This document shows positions 53,074-62,349 of a DNA stretch of 62,476 nt, one piece after another. Where the stretch lies: NCBI GenBank assembly GCA_900317405.1, contig ONGP01000009.1:1-62476 (forward strand), written 5' to 3'. This DNA is from an uncultured Prevotella sp. (GTDB taxonomy: Bacteria > Bacteroidota > Bacteroidia > Bacteroidales > Bacteroidaceae). The translations under genes and the position numbers were made by a program. The notes below the pieces were generated by a model, which saw only the letters and a program-made list of their open reading frames with translations, was not told the origin of the DNA and made no database searches. Every line of letters starts with the position of its first letter. Position 1 is the stretch's first letter.

Positions 53074-53769
53074 TTAAAAATTAAATACTACTGGTATGCA
53101 GACCATGGTTCTGCATGGTTTGGCATTCATCATACCCGCCTTCCACTGGGGCATCGTCTTCAGCACGCGCAGCACCTCCTGATCGCAGGCAGGCTCCAGT
53201 GGCTGCACCACTTGCAGGTCGCTTAGCGATCCATCTTTGTTAACAATGAACTGCGCCACCACCTTGCCCTTTATCTTGCGTTGCTGGGCCGAGGGGGGGT
53301 ATTTCAGATTCTTTGTAAGCCATTTCATAAACTCAGCCGCTCCACCTGGGAACTGTGGCAGATCCTCCACCACACGGAAGTCTATCGGCTCGTCATACAT
53401 ATCCACCACCTGGGGCTTTTCCTCTTCAGCCTTCAGTGTAGGCTCCTCCTCTTCAGTCTCTAGCTGTATAATCGGCTCTGGTGGCAACTCTACATCGTTT
53501 TCCACCAAATGCAGCTGTTGCGACTCCTGCTTTTCCACCTTCTGCTCCTGAGGCATCATCATCGGCACCTCGTCCTTGTCGCGCTTCAGCGGCGATAGTT
53601 CCACCTCGGCCTCCAGGCTATCATCATCGTCAAAAAGAGTCCAGCCGCTATCGCCGCTATTCCATTCCAGCAGCACAAACAGCGAGGCCAACACCACAAT
53701 CATTCCTAACAAGAACGATTGCGTGCGCTTTTGTTCCAAATCCGCCTCCTGACTCTTCTTTATTTCCAT
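53074..53769 (-). CDS. TonB-like energy transducer
   Basis: A basic N-terminus and one membrane segment (about residues 21-37, FLLGMIVVLASLFVLLEW) are followed by a Glu/Pro-rich periplasmic spacer. A C-terminal TonB domain (about 150-231) contains FPGGAAEFMKWLTKNLKYP and GKVVAQFIVNKDGSLSDLQV. It should link ExbBD to outer-membrane receptors. The ATG at 53769 (MEIKKSQ) is used, since the frame further upstream runs into the promoter. The promoter TTTG-20-TACCTTTG is at 53787-53818. Confidence 0.92.
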   Translation of the reverse strand: MEIKKSQEADLEQKRTQSFLLGMIVVLASLFVLLEWNSGDSGWTLFDDDDSLEAEVELSPLKRDKDEVPMMMPQEQKVEKQESQQLHLVENDVELPPEPIIQLETEEEEPTLKAEEEKPQVVDMYDEPIDFRVVEDLPQFPGGAAEFMKWLTKNLKYPPSAQQRKIKGKVVAQFIVNKDGSLSDLQVVQPLEPACDQEVLRVLKTMPQWKAGMMNAKPCRTMVCIPVVFNF

Positions 53770-53786
53770 CACTTTTATTTTGCCTG

Positions 53787-53818
53787 CAAAGGTACTAATT
53801 TTCCACGTCTCTACCAAA
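53787..53818 (-). promoter_or_regulatory. promoter of the tonB operon
   Basis: Minus strand TACCTTTG (53787-53794) and TTTG (53815-53818) are separated by 20 bp, a full consensus match. The likely start lies about 14 nt before the ATG at 53769. Confidence 0.8.
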
Positions 53819-53884
53819 CATATTCGCCATTAAAATCAGTTAATTTTTGCACCTAAAAAACTTTGTGTTTTTTTAAATATATGG

Positions 53885-54025
53885 CTAGCATTCCTCATTG
53901 ATAATTTTTCCGGATTCGATATTCAACCGTTGCTGTTCACTGGAATCGTCTCCACATCCCGACAGGAATAAGGCAGCAACAAATGCCCCCACCAGAGTAA
54001 AACGGCTAAGTATGTTCTTGCTCAT
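53885..54025 (-). CDS. 46-residue lipoprotein
   Basis: The ORF begins ATG at 54025 and ends TAG at 53885-53887. It codes for an N-terminal signal (MSKNILSRFTLVGAFVAAL) and a perfect lipobox LSGC, with Cys 24, then a 22-residue acidic mature part. It is too short for automated calls, but the basic n-region, hydrophobic core and lipobox make a real lipoprotein likely. TATCTTTG at 54053-54060 lies upstream on the same strand. It sits alone between tonB and porQ. The rest of the 359-bp gap 53770-54128 holds promoter elements only. Confidence 0.65.
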   Translation of the reverse strand: MSKNILSRFTLVGAFVAALFLSGCGDDSSEQQRLNIESGKIINEEC

Positions 54026-54103
54026 ATATATTGTTTGTAGATTATCACGGCGCAAAGATAATTATTTTTTTTGCTAAATGAGGTATATATTAAGTTTTTT
54101 TGC

Positions 54104-54111
54104 TATCTTTG
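54104..54111 (+). promoter_or_regulatory. -7 element of the porQ-cmk operon
   Basis: TATCTTTG at 54104-54111 fits TAnnTTTG and precedes the ATG at 54129 by 17 nt. No clear -33 TTTG is visible. Confidence 0.5.
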
Positions 54112-54128
54112 CGACCAAATTAGGAGAA

Positions 54129-55079
54129 ATGAACATCAGAAATGTAATCATAACCACCCTACTTACCCTCGGGACCACGCACAGCATGGCCCAAGAGAGC
54201 GAGACTGCCTACAACTTCCTGAGGTTGCCGGTAAGTGCTCATGTGGCTGCACTGGGTGGCGAGAACATCACTCTGACCAACGATGATGCTACGCTGATAT
54301 TTCATAACCCGGCACTCATCAGCGGCGTGAGCGACAAAACGATAAACCTGAACTACATGACCTATATGGAGGGTGCCAAGAATGTAAGTGCATCGTTCGT
54401 AAGGCTGAAAGGCGAAAGAGCATCGTGGGGCGTATCGGCCCAGCTGATGGACTATGGAAAGATAAAGCAGACTACCGCGTACAACGAGGATCTGGGCAAC
54501 TTCTCTGCTCGCGATATCGCTATCGGAGGAACGTTTGCCTACGAACTGACTGACTATATCAGCGGTGGTATAACGGCAAAATTCATCACAAGTACCATTG
54601 CTGATTACAACTCGCTGGCAGTAGGAGTGGATCTTGGCCTGAACTATCTTGATGCAGCTAAAGGTTGGAGCATATCGGCCGTAGCACGCAATATGGGAGG
54701 ACAGATAAAGGCATACGATGATGAGTTTGAGAGCATACCTTTTGACCTGCAGCTTGGCGTGAGCAAACGACTACTAAACTCACCACTGCGATTTCACGCC
54801 ACACTGAGTCGACTGACCAACTGGAATGAAGGCCTGGGACGGCATCTTGCAATAGGAGCCGACCTAATACTGAGCGACAACATCTATCTGGCTGCAGGAT
54901 ATAACTTTAGAAGGGCCAACGAAATGAAGATAAGCGACAACGAGGGCTCATCGGCTCATGGTGCTGGACTGTCGCTGGGAGCAGGTTTGTCGCTGCAGCG
55001 TTTCAAACTGCACCTGGGCTGGGGAAAGTATCATGTAAGCACATCATCACTATTGATTAATATATCATACACATTATGA
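54129..55079 (+). CDS. porQ: type IX secretion system protein PorQ
   Basis: The signal peptide (about 1-22, ending SMAQ) is followed by a beta-barrel of the PorV/PorQ type, starting [20 protein letters not shown] and [10 protein letters not shown]. PorQ is an outer-membrane component of the type IX secretion system that helps attach or release cargo with the conserved C-terminal domain, such as the giant protein at 9079-14937. The ATG at 54129 follows an AGGAGA sequence, an unusually good Shine-Dalgarno for this phylum. It overlaps cmk by 4 bp. Confidence 0.87.
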   Translation: MNIRNVIITTLLTLGTTHSMAQESETAYNFLRLPVSAHVAALGGENITLTNDDATLIFHNPALISGVSDKTINLNYMTYMEGAKNVSASFVRLKGERASWGVSAQLMDYGKIKQTTAYNEDLGNFSARDIAIGGTFAYELTDYISGGITAKFITSTIADYNSLAVGVDLGLNYLDAAKGWSISAVARNMGGQIKAYDDEFESIPFDLQLGVSKRLLNSPLRFHATLSRLTNWNEGLGRHLAIGADLILSDNIYLAAGYNFRRANEMKISDNEGSSAHGAGLSLGAGLSLQRFKLHLGWGKYHVSTSSLLINISYTL

Positions 55080-55768
55080 AGAAAATAACAATTGCAATCG
55101 ACGGCCATAGCTCGTGCGGCAAAAGCACGATGGCCAAAGACCTGGCCCGCGAGGTGGGCTATGTATATGTAGACACAGGCGCTATGTATCGCAGCGTGAC
55201 ACTATACGCGCTGCGCAACAACCTGTTTAACGAGGACGGAAGCGTGAAGACCGCTGAACTGGAACAGCAGATGCCACAGATAAACATCTCGTTTAAGTTT
55301 AACGCAGAGACTGGTCGCCCTGACACATATCTTAATAATGAGTGCGTGGAGAAGGAGATACGTTCGCTCGAAGTGAGCAATCACGTGAGTCCTATCGCAG
55401 CTGTACCTTTTGTTCGCACAGCTATGGTGGCCCAGCAGCAGCAGATGGGTAAGGACAAGGGCGTAGTGATGGATGGTCGCGACATAGGCACCACAGTATT
55501 CCCTGATGCTGAACTTAAGATTTTCGTAACAGCATCGGCACAGGTACGCGCACAGCGCCGCTACGACGAACTGAAGGCCAAAGGTATGCTTGCAGATTTC
55601 GACGATATCCTGAAGAATGTAGAAGAGCGCGACTATATCGACTCGCATCGCGAGGTAAGTCCGCTGCGCAAGGCCGACGACGCCATCGAACTGGACAACA
55701 GCAATATGACCATTCCAGAGCAGAAGCAATGGCTTATGGATAGGTTCAAAGAAAAGACAAATCAATAA
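55076..55768 (+). CDS. cmk: cytidylate kinase
   Basis: It begins [21 protein letters not shown], a P-loop kinase motif, and has the CMP-specific patterns [18 protein letters not shown] and RRYDEL. Length (230 residues) is normal. It phosphorylates CMP and dCMP to the diphosphates. Its ATG overlaps the porQ stop (ATGA). Confidence 0.96.
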   Translation: MKKITIAIDGHSSCGKSTMAKDLAREVGYVYVDTGAMYRSVTLYALRNNLFNEDGSVKTAELEQQMPQINISFKFNAETGRPDTYLNNECVEKEIRSLEVSNHVSPIAAVPFVRTAMVAQQQQMGKDKGVVMDGRDIGTTVFPDAELKIFVTASAQVRAQRRYDELKAKGMLADFDDILKNVEERDYIDSHREVSPLRKADDAIELDNSNMTIPEQKQWLMDRFKEKTNQ

Positions 55769-55801
55769 AATTGTTCTTTTTCTGATTTTTTCTCGTCATT
55801 T

Positions 55802-55834
55802 TTTCGTTTCTATTGTATATTTTTGCTACCTTTG
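55802..55834 (+). promoter_or_regulatory. promoter of the FadL-like porin gene
   Basis: TACCTTTG (55827-55834) is a perfect -7 box followed by GCAGCC. TTTC (55802-55805) lies 21 bp upstream as a 3/4 -33 match. Confidence 0.6.
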
Positions 55835-55863
55835 CAGCCGAATTTCATTAGAATCTTAAGAAA

Positions 55864-57270
55864 ATGACGAGAAAATTATTTATTTCGGCTCTTTTGGCAC
55901 TTGCCACAACAGCTACCGTCCACGCTGGTGGACTGATGACCAACACAAATTATCACATAGCTTTCGACCGCATGTTTGCACGCGGTGCATCAACAGAAAT
56001 CGACGCTGCTTACAGCAACCCAGCCGGACTGGCCTGGGGACACGAGGGATTCCAGTTCTCACTGAACTTCCAGAAGCCTTGGCAGTATCGTAACATCGAG
56101 CTGACCACACCCGCAGGTAGTCACACCTACGAGGGTAAGGCCTCTGCACCAGTAGTACCAGCTTTATTTGCTTCTTACAAGAAGGATCGCTGGGCCCTGT
56201 CCACCATGATTGGTATCGTTGGTAGCGGTGGTTTCGTAGAGTACAAGGAGGGTGTACCCATGTTCAATGCATTGCTAGGTGGAACAATTACCACACTAAC
56301 TCAAGGATTATCTGAGGCTACTCAAGGTGCTACACCTGTGGTAACACCCGACCAGTACGACGCAGAGATGAAGGGAAAGCAGTATATCTATGGTGGACAG
56401 CTGAACTTCACCTGCAAGATCGTAGATTGCCTCTCAGCAGCTGTAGGTATCCGTGCCAACTACTACGACGGCTACTATCGTGGCCACGTGATGGCAGCAA
56501 AATCAAACATGGGTGAACTTGCAAATCTTTCGCTGGACGTAGACCAGAAGGGTTGGGGCTTTACACCACTGGTTAGCGTGGCATACCACAAAGGCCCGCT
56601 CACACTGACAGCCCGCTACGAGTTCCGCACAAAGATTGAGACCACAAACGAGACAAACAGTCTGAACGCCAACTTAAACACTGATAAACTGGTGACAGAA
56701 CCACTGACACAACTGGTGGTGGCTGGCGCAATCACTCCAGCTAAGGCTCAGGCTATCGGACAGGGCATACAGCAGAAGATGAGTGGTGGATTCAGTTCCT
56801 ACACTGTTCCATACGAGGACGGTGCTAAGACACGCTACGATATGCCCGCTATGCTTAGCATAGCTGCTGGCTATGAGTTCAACAAGAATCTGCGCGCTGC
56901 TCTGGAGTATCACTTCTTCGACGACAAGAACGCCCAGATGGCTAACGACCGTCAGAATGAATTAACTCATGGCACACACGAAATCCTGGCTGGTGTAGAG
57001 TGGGACATCAACGACAAGTTCACAGTAAGCTGTGGTGGTCAGCGCACTGACTATGGTCTGTCTGACGGTTATCAGCAGAACACATCGTTCGCATGCGACA
57101 GCTACAGCGTAGGTTGTGGTGGTGCTTGGAACGTCAGCGACAAGATGCGCCTGAACGTGAGCTACTTCTGCACACTCTACAGCAACTACGACAAGCAGAC
57201 CAGCTACGGCCTAGAGACATACAGCCGCACCAACCATGTGATTGGCGTAGGTCTGGATTACAAATTCTAG
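55864..57270 (+). CDS. FadL/OmpP1-type outer-membrane porin
   Basis: A signal peptide (about 1-21, ending VHAGG) is followed by an N-terminal hatch with TNTNYHIAFDRMFARGAS and SNPAGLAWG, the FadL/TodX signature, then a 14-strand-like barrel ending in an aromatic F (VGLDYKF). The family moves long-chain fatty acids or hydrophobic compounds across the outer membrane. It has its own promoter and is followed by the convergent folK gene after 12 bp. Confidence 0.88.
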   Translation: MTRKLFISALLALATTATVHAGGLMTNTNYHIAFDRMFARGASTEIDAAYSNPAGLAWGHEGFQFSLNFQKPWQYRNIELTTPAGSHTYEGKASAPVVPALFASYKKDRWALSTMIGIVGSGGFVEYKEGVPMFNALLGGTITTLTQGLSEATQGATPVVTPDQYDAEMKGKQYIYGGQLNFTCKIVDCLSAAVGIRANYYDGYYRGHVMAAKSNMGELANLSLDVDQKGWGFTPLVSVAYHKGPLTLTARYEFRTKIETTNETNSLNANLNTDKLVTEPLTQLVVAGAITPAKAQAIGQGIQQKMSGGFSSYTVPYEDGAKTRYDMPAMLSIAAGYEFNKNLRAALEYHFFDDKNAQMANDRQNELTHGTHEILAGVEWDINDKFTVSCGGQRTDYGLSDGYQQNTSFACDSYSVGCGGAWNVSDKMRLNVSYFCTLYSNYDKQTSYGLETYSRTNHVIGVGLDYKF

Positions 57271-57282
57271 AATAATATCAAT

Positions 57283-57696
57283 TCAATCTCTTATTTCACG
57301 AAGTGGAATCATAACAAATTCACGCTTCAACATTAGAGGGTGGGGAATCTGCAAATCGGGTTCATCCACCCTCAATTCATCGTATAGCAGAATGTCTATA
57401 TCGATGATTCTATCAGAATAATTACCGCCTACCGACTTGTGACTACGCCCCATCTCGCGCTCTATCTTCTGGGTAGCACGCAACACCTCGCGTGGCGACA
57501 ACTCTGTCAAGCAAAGCACAGCAGCATTGACAAACTGGTTATCCGACTCGAAGCCCCAAGGTTCGGTCGAAATAAGGGAGGACTGGCGTGCAACCAGTCC
57601 TACTCTCAAGCCGATTAGCTCTATAGCCTTACGGATATTTTCTTCCTTTTGGCCGAGATTGCTACCCAGCCCAAGGTAAACCGAATGCTTAGTCAT
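57283..57696 (-). CDS. folK: HPPK, 6-hydroxymethyl-7,8-dihydropterin pyrophosphokinase
   Basis: The HPPK motif YLGLGSNLGQKEENI and the ATP/metal motif DRIIDIDILLYDE are present, and the length (137 residues) is normal. It transfers pyrophosphate from ATP to 6-hydroxymethyl-dihydropterin in folate synthesis. The ATG at 57696 is used; the codon before it is a TTG. It overlaps the end of queA by 8 bp. Confidence 0.95.
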   Translation of the reverse strand: MTKHSVYLGLGSNLGQKEENIRKAIELIGLRVGLVARQSSLISTEPWGFESDNQFVNAAVLCLTELSPREVLRATQKIEREMGRSHKSVGGNYSDRIIDIDILLYDELRVDEPDLQIPHPLMLKREFVMIPLREIRD

Positions 57697-58753
57697 CAAG
57701 AATCAACATTGCATCGCCGTAGCAACCAAACTTATAGTCCTCCTTAAGAGCACGCTGGTAGGCCTCGTAAAGCAGATCGAAACCAGCAAACGAAGCCTCA
57801 GTCATCATCATAGGCGACTCTGGATGATAGAAGTTTCCGATAAGAGCATTGCTCAGGCCAAACTCGTATGGTGGGAAGATAAACTTATTAGTCCAACCCT
57901 CAAACTCCTTAAGCATACCGTCTGTACCAACAGCCGACTCTGTAGCACGAGCTGTGCTGACACCTACGCAGCAAACACGACGACCTTCCTCCTTGGCCTT
58001 GTTCACAACGTCGCAGGCTTCTCTTGGAATAAACATCTGCTCACTCGACATCTTGTGCTTGGTCAGGTCCTCAACCTCGATAGCGTCGAAGTTGCCAAGT
58101 CCACAGTGCAGGGTGATAAAAGCAAAGTTGATGCCCTTGATCTCCATACGCTTCATCAACTCACGACTGAAGTGCAGACCAGTGGCTGGAGCGGTCACAG
58201 CACCCTCATTCTTAGCGTAGATAGTCTGGAAGTTGTCCATATCCTCTTCAGTAGCTTCGCGCTTGTCGATGATATAACGTGGCAGTGGAGCTGCACCAAG
58301 TGCATAGAGTTCACGCTTAAACTCGTCGTGAGGACAATCGTAGAGGAATCGCAGTGTACGTCCGCGGCTTGTGGTATTGTCGATAACCTCAGCCACCATA
58401 GGTCCATCGTCCTCGAAGAAGAGTTTGTTTCCGATACGAATCTTACGAGCAGGCTCTACCAGCACGTCCCAAAGACGCTGATCAGCATTCAACTCACGCA
58501 GCAGGAAAACCTCGATCTTTGCATCTGTCTTCTCCTTTGTTCCATACAGACGGGCTGGGAACACTTTGGTATCATTAAAGATAAAGGCATCATCCTCGTC
58601 GAAATAATCGAGGATATTGCGGAAGTCAAGACCAGACTCAATACGCTGACTCTTGCGATGCAACACCATCAGTTTGCACTCGTCGCGATGAAAAGGAGGC
58701 TCGAGTGCAATCTGCTCATCAGGTAACTTAAACTTAAACTGTGATAACTTCAT
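57689..58753 (-). CDS. queA: S-adenosylmethionine:tRNA ribosyltransferase-isomerase
   Basis: The N-terminus (LPDEQIALEPPFHRDECKLM) and the central motifs (NDTKVFPARL, APATGLHFSREL, TLHCGLGNF, VGVSTARATES) are those of QueA. It converts preQ1-tRNA to epoxyqueuosine-tRNA in queuosine synthesis. It is followed by folK and preceded by truB (3-bp gap), in an operon of RNA modification and envelope genes. Confidence 0.96.
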   Translation of the reverse strand: MKLSQFKFKLPDEQIALEPPFHRDECKLMVLHRKSQRIESGLDFRNILDYFDEDDAFIFNDTKVFPARLYGTKEKTDAKIEVFLLRELNADQRLWDVLVEPARKIRIGNKLFFEDDGPMVAEVIDNTTSRGRTLRFLYDCPHDEFKRELYALGAAPLPRYIIDKREATEEDMDNFQTIYAKNEGAVTAPATGLHFSRELMKRMEIKGINFAFITLHCGLGNFDAIEVEDLTKHKMSSEQMFIPREACDVVNKAKEEGRRVCCVGVSTARATESAVGTDGMLKEFEGWTNKFIFPPYEFGLSNALIGNFYHPESPMMMTEASFAGFDLLYEAYQRALKEDYKFGCYGDAMLILDD

Positions 58754-58756
58754 ATT

Positions 58757-59479
58757 TTAATTTTGCGAATTTACAATTTCACTATCTGACAATTTTTCTT
58801 CCAGCCAAGCTGGGAATTCATCGAATGTGAGACAATCCTCCAGGCGGACGTCGCCAACACGAGTGCGGCACAACGCTGTAAGATGTGCGCCACTGCCCAA
58901 TGCTTCACCAATATCGCGGGCCAGCGAACGGATATATGTCCCTTTGCCACAAGCCACACGTATCTTCAAAAGCATCTTCTCAGGATCGAAATCCACGAGT
59001 TCTATCTCGTCTATGTGTATAGGTTTCTCGGCCAACTGATGGTCACTCCCCTTTCGTGCCAACTCGTATGCTCTGTCGCCACCCACCTTACATGCTGAGA
59101 ACAGCGGTGGACGCTGCATGATATCACCAACAAACTTAGGCAGAGTCTGCTCTATCAGTTCGCGTGTAATATGCTCTGTAGGGTATGTTTGGTCTACCTC
59201 GTGCTCCAAATCGTAACTAGGGGTGGTAGCGCCAAGTTGCAGTGTAGCAGTATACTCCTTTGAGTGAAGCTGCAGTGCCTCGATCTGTTTGGTGGCCTTA
59301 CCTGTACACAGCACCAGCACACCAGTAGCCAGAGGGTCGAGCGTTCCAGCATGTCCCATTTTCACACGTTTCACATGCAGACGCTTAGACAACACATATC
59401 TGATATGCGCCAAAGCCCCAAAGCTTGACATGCGATAGGGTTTATTGATATATATATATGCTCCTTCCTGGAAATTCAT
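58757..59479 (-). CDS. truB: tRNA pseudouridine-55 synthase
   Basis: The catalytic Asp is in KMGHAGTLDPLATGVL, with KPYRMSSFG before it and RVACGKGTYIRSLARDIG after it. It modifies U55 in tRNA. The ATG at 59479 overlaps the uppP stop by 1 nt. The C-terminal residues KLSDSEIVNSQN are coded by AATTT-type 7-bp repeats, so the tail may have been extended by such a repeat. Confidence 0.95.
   Translation of the reverse strand: MNFQEGAYIYINKPYRMSSFGALAHIRYVLSKRLHVKRVKMGHAGTLDPLATGVLVLCTGKATKQIEALQLHSKEYTATLQLGATTPSYDLEHEVDQTYPTEHITRELIEQTLPKFVGDIMQRPPLFSACKVGGDRAYELARKGSDHQLAEKPIHIDEIELVDFDPEKMLLKIRVACGKGTYIRSLARDIGEALGSGAHLTALCRTRVGDVRLEDCLTFDEFPAWLEEKLSDSEIVNSQN
58761..58790. repeat. 7-bp-period repeat at the truB 3' end
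   Basis: AATTTAC (58768-58774) and AATTTCA (58775-58781) are adjacent 7-bp units, with a related ATTTTGCG before and CTATCTGAC after. The region codes for the last residues of TruB and ends at its TAA stop (58757-58759). Confidence 0.5.
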
Positions 59480-60336
59480 CAATCAACCATTGCTAGTGAC
59501 TGCCCCATGAGCAGCATAATTATAATGATACCACCTACCACGATACGATAGATACCAAAGGCCTTGAATCCGTATTTGGTTATATAGTTTACGAACCACT
59601 TCATTGCCATAAGAGCCACCACAAACGCAATTACACAACCAAGTATAAGCATTGTGATGTTATGGCTTGTGGCCCATGCTGTATCTTCCTTCATCAGGTC
59701 GAGTAAATCGAGCAGTGTAGCACCAGCCATAGTTGGTACAGCCAGGAAGAATGAGAACTTTGCAGCACGACGGCGAGTAAGTCCCTGAGTCATACCACCA
59801 ACGATGGTTGCCATCGAACGCGAGACACCTGGAATCACAGAGATACACTGGAAAAGACCAATCATGAAGGCACGACGCTCGTCAACCTTATTATCCTCGC
59901 TACCCTTATTAAACAGTCTGTCGCAGAAGAGCATGAACACACCTCCCAGAACCAGCATTATAGCAACAACCTCTACGCTATCGAGCAACCAGTCGAGCAA
60001 GCCCGACTTTTTGGCAAGAAGTCCGATAACCACTGCAGGAAGCACACCCACAATCAGTATCCAGTAGAAGTTGTACTTATGCTTAAGTTTCTGCCAAAAC
60101 GAACTACCCTGAGGAGCTGGTGTATTATCAAACTCAAAGAAACGCTTCCAGTACAGACATACCACTGACAAGATGGCACCAAACTGGATAATAAACGTAA
60201 AGGCATGTACAAAGGGATCGCCCTGAGGTACACCCAACAGATTCTGTGCTATAATCATGTGGCCTGTAGATGAAACAGGCAAGAACTCTGTCAATCCCTC
60301 AACAATAGCGATAATAATCGTCTGAATCCAATCCAT
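59479..60336 (-). CDS. uppP: undecaprenyl-diphosphate phosphatase
   Basis: The BacA/UppP motifs are EGLTEFLPVSSTGHMII (catalytic Glu-rich loop) and PGVSRSMATI. Eight or so membrane segments are present and the length is normal. It recycles undecaprenyl diphosphate for peptidoglycan synthesis. It precedes truB and follows the DUF3098 gene by 3 bp. Confidence 0.96.
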   Translation of the reverse strand: MDWIQTIIIAIVEGLTEFLPVSSTGHMIIAQNLLGVPQGDPFVHAFTFIIQFGAILSVVCLYWKRFFEFDNTPAPQGSSFWQKLKHKYNFYWILIVGVLPAVVIGLLAKKSGLLDWLLDSVEVVAIMLVLGGVFMLFCDRLFNKGSEDNKVDERRAFMIGLFQCISVIPGVSRSMATIVGGMTQGLTRRRAAKFSFFLAVPTMAGATLLDLLDLMKEDTAWATSHNITMLILGCVIAFVVALMAMKWFVNYITKYGFKAFGIYRIVVGGIIIIMLLMGQSLAMVD

Positions 60337-60339
60337 ATC

Positions 60340-60576
60340 TTAATCTATATCTAAATCTTTTGGTTTTCTAACTACAGCATAAATCATCGACACAAATCCG
60401 AACAGGCATACCACAGGTGCCACCTTGATTCGGCGAGCACTGAAGATATCAGGTTCGAATGTAGTTTCAGTCGAGTTAGGACCTACCATCAGCAGGAATC
60501 CTATCACTACTATAGCCATGCTGATTGCCAACAGTATGTAGTTGGTCTTGTCGAATGCAAAATTCTTTTTATCCAT
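60340..60576 (-). CDS. DUF3098 small membrane protein
   Basis: The 78-residue protein has two hydrophobic segments (about 14-31, ISMAIVVIGFLLMV, and 52-68, VVCLFGFVSMIYAVV) separated by a short polar loop, as in the DUF3098 family. It lies between ftsX and uppP in the same position as in many Bacteroidales genomes. No function is assigned; proximity suggests a cell-envelope role. Confidence 0.85.
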   Translation of the reverse strand: MDKKNFAFDKTNYILLAISMAIVVIGFLLMVGPNSTETTFEPDIFSARRIKVAPVVCLFGFVSMIYAVVRKPKDLDID

Positions 60577-60583
60577 TATTTCT

Positions 60584-60604
60584 CTAAATTCTAAATTCTT
60601 AAAT
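60584..60604. repeat. 7-bp tandem repeat on the ftsX stop codon
   Basis: CTAAATT, CTAAATT, CTTAAAT fill the gap between DUF3098 and ftsX. The ftsX TAA stop (60599-60601 on the plus strand as TTA) is inside the third unit. Confidence 0.85.
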
Positions 60605-61477
60605 CTTGTATAGCTCTCCTGCCGACATACGGAGGAATTTGTTCACTGAGATATACGAGCAAGTAGCTGTGATGATGATACCAAACAGCAATACAGCTAC
60701 ACCAGTGATTGTAAGCTCGCGCCAGGTTATCACCGTCAGGATGTTTGGCTCGTAATAGTATAATCCATAAACCAGACCACCAAGTGCGATGATAGCAACG
60801 ATAGCTGCAACCACACCCACCAGCAGAGCTTGACGCATAAACGGCTTACGGATAAACGCCCACGATGCACCAACCAGTTTCATTGTGTGTATCAGAAATC
60901 GACGTGAGTACACACTCAGTCTTACCGTATTATTAATCAGCGAGAACGATACGAACGTAAGTAGTACAGCCAAGGCCAGCAACAACAGGTTTACCTTCGT
61001 CAGATTGCGATTAACACTATCCATCAGGTCCACCTGATAAGCCACATCAGTCACCTTAGGGTTCTTCTGCAGTTCCTTAGCTATCCACTTCAGCGAGTCG
61101 CGGTTAGCATAGTCGCTCTTAAGTTGCAGTTCGAGAGTAGCTGGGAAAGGATTCACACCAAGGAACTCTGATGGGTCAGAGCCCATAGCCTCGCTCTGCT
61201 CTTTCAGCGCCTGATCTTTGCTGATATAATCAATATTACGAGAGTAAGGACGATGATACAGGTCGCGACACAACATCTTTGCGCCGTTCACACTCACATC
61301 ATCGCTCAGCATCACCGTCACAGTAAGGTTCTCCTTAACCCACTGCGACAGATTACGGCTAGTCTGTACTGACAGTACAACCAGCCCTAACAAGACCAGC
61401 ACCATCGCAGTACTAATGCAAAGTGTAACCAACTGCACACCGCGACGGTTGCCAGCATATTTTTTTCGTCTTTTCAT
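60599..61477 (-). CDS. ftsX: FtsX-family cell-division permease protein
   Basis: The N-terminal membrane segment (about 17-39), the periplasmic loop, and three C-terminal transmembrane helices fit FtsX. With FtsE it forms an ABC-type complex that activates septal cell-wall hydrolases. FtsE is not next to it. The ATG at 61477 (MKRRKKYAGN) is used; upstream codons of the frame extend towards the promoter. It heads an operon with DUF3098, uppP, truB, queA and folK. Confidence 0.9.
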   Translation of the reverse strand: MKRRKKYAGNRRGVQLVTLCISTAMVLVLLGLVVLSVQTSRNLSQWVKENLTVTVMLSDDVSVNGAKMLCRDLYHRPYSRNIDYISKDQALKEQSEAMGSDPSEFLGVNPFPATLELQLKSDYANRDSLKWIAKELQKNPKVTDVAYQVDLMDSVNRNLTKVNLLLLALAVLLTFVSFSLINNTVRLSVYSRRFLIHTMKLVGASWAFIRKPFMRQALLVGVVAAIVAIIALGGLVYGLYYYEPNILTVITWRELTITGVAVLLFGIIITATCSYISVNKFLRMSAGELYKI

Positions 61478-61510
61478 TAATTTACGTACGTAAAAATTCG
61501 AATTCGGCTG

Positions 61511-61541
61511 CAAAGATACTATTTTTTTTCTTTATCACAAA
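61511..61541 (-). promoter_or_regulatory. promoter of the ftsX operon
   Basis: Minus-strand TATCTTTG (61511-61518) and TTTG (61538-61541) are separated by 19 bp, a perfect match. Its -33 region overlaps that of the divergent radical SAM promoter. Confidence 0.8.
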
Positions 61542-61558
61542 AAAAAAGTGTAATTTTG
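61527..61558 (+). promoter_or_regulatory. promoter of the radical SAM gene
   Basis: TAATTTTG (61551-61558) with TTTC (61527-61530) 20 bp upstream. The ATG at 61567 lies only 8 nt after the -7 box, so the mRNA leader would be about 5 nt. Confidence 0.6.
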
Positions 61559-61566
61559 CACCCGAT

Positions 61567-62343
61567 ATGAGTACAATTATTTATCCATCGCCAATTTTCG
61601 GGCCTGTTCATAGTCGCCGACTTGGTATTTCGCTCGGAATCAACCTCTTGCCAGCCGATGGCAAGGTTTGTAGTTTTGACTGCATTTATTGTGAGTGCGG
61701 GTTCAACGAAGATCATCGCCCCACCCTACCTATGCCTACTCGCCAGGAGGTTGCACTGAAGTTGGAAGAAAAACTTAAACAGATGAAGTCCGAGGGCCAG
61801 TTGCCCGATGTGCTCACCTTTGCCGGTAATGGCGAACCAACCTGCCATCCCCATTTTGCCGAAATTATCGACGACACTATTAGTTTGCGCAATCAGTATT
61901 GTCCAAGTGCTAAGGTTTCTGTACTCAGTAACTCCACAATGATTCATCGTCAGCAGGTACACGATGCCCTGATGAAAGTAGACAACAATATCCTGAAGCT
62001 CGACACCGTCGACCCTATATATATTAATAAGGTAGACCACCCAAATGGCACATACGATGTTGAAGCTATAATCGAACGTCTAAAAGCATTCAACGGTCAC
62101 GTAATTATCCAGACAATGTTTATGCGTGGTGAATGTAGAGGCGAATCGGTTGATAATACAAGCGAGGAATACATAGCCCCTTGGCTCGAAGCTGTCAAGC
62201 TGATAGGTCCACAGATGGTGATGATCTACACCATCGACCGCGAGACACCAGCGCAAGGCCTGCAGAAAGCCACTCACGAGCAACTAGATGCCATCCGCGA
62301 CAGGGTTATCGCCGCAGGCATTCCCTGCACAGCATCATATTAA
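61567..62343 (+). CDS. radical SAM protein
   Basis: The iron-sulfur motif is CSFDCIYC, preceded by the pattern FGPVHSRRLGISLGINLLP, and followed by a TFAGNGEPTCHP glycine-rich stretch that binds SAM. The protein (258 residues) is short and lacks an obvious extra domain, so it resembles the COG0731-type radical SAM enzymes of unknown substrate. It is transcribed divergently from ftsX and ends before a terminator at 62350. Confidence 0.87.
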   Translation: MSTIIYPSPIFGPVHSRRLGISLGINLLPADGKVCSFDCIYCECGFNEDHRPTLPMPTRQEVALKLEEKLKQMKSEGQLPDVLTFAGNGEPTCHPHFAEIIDDTISLRNQYCPSAKVSVLSNSTMIHRQQVHDALMKVDNNILKLDTVDPIYINKVDHPNGTYDVEAIIERLKAFNGHVIIQTMFMRGECRGESVDNTSEEYIAPWLEAVKLIGPQMVMIYTIDRETPAQGLQKATHEQLDAIRDRVIAAGIPCTASY

Positions 62344-62349
62344 AAATAC

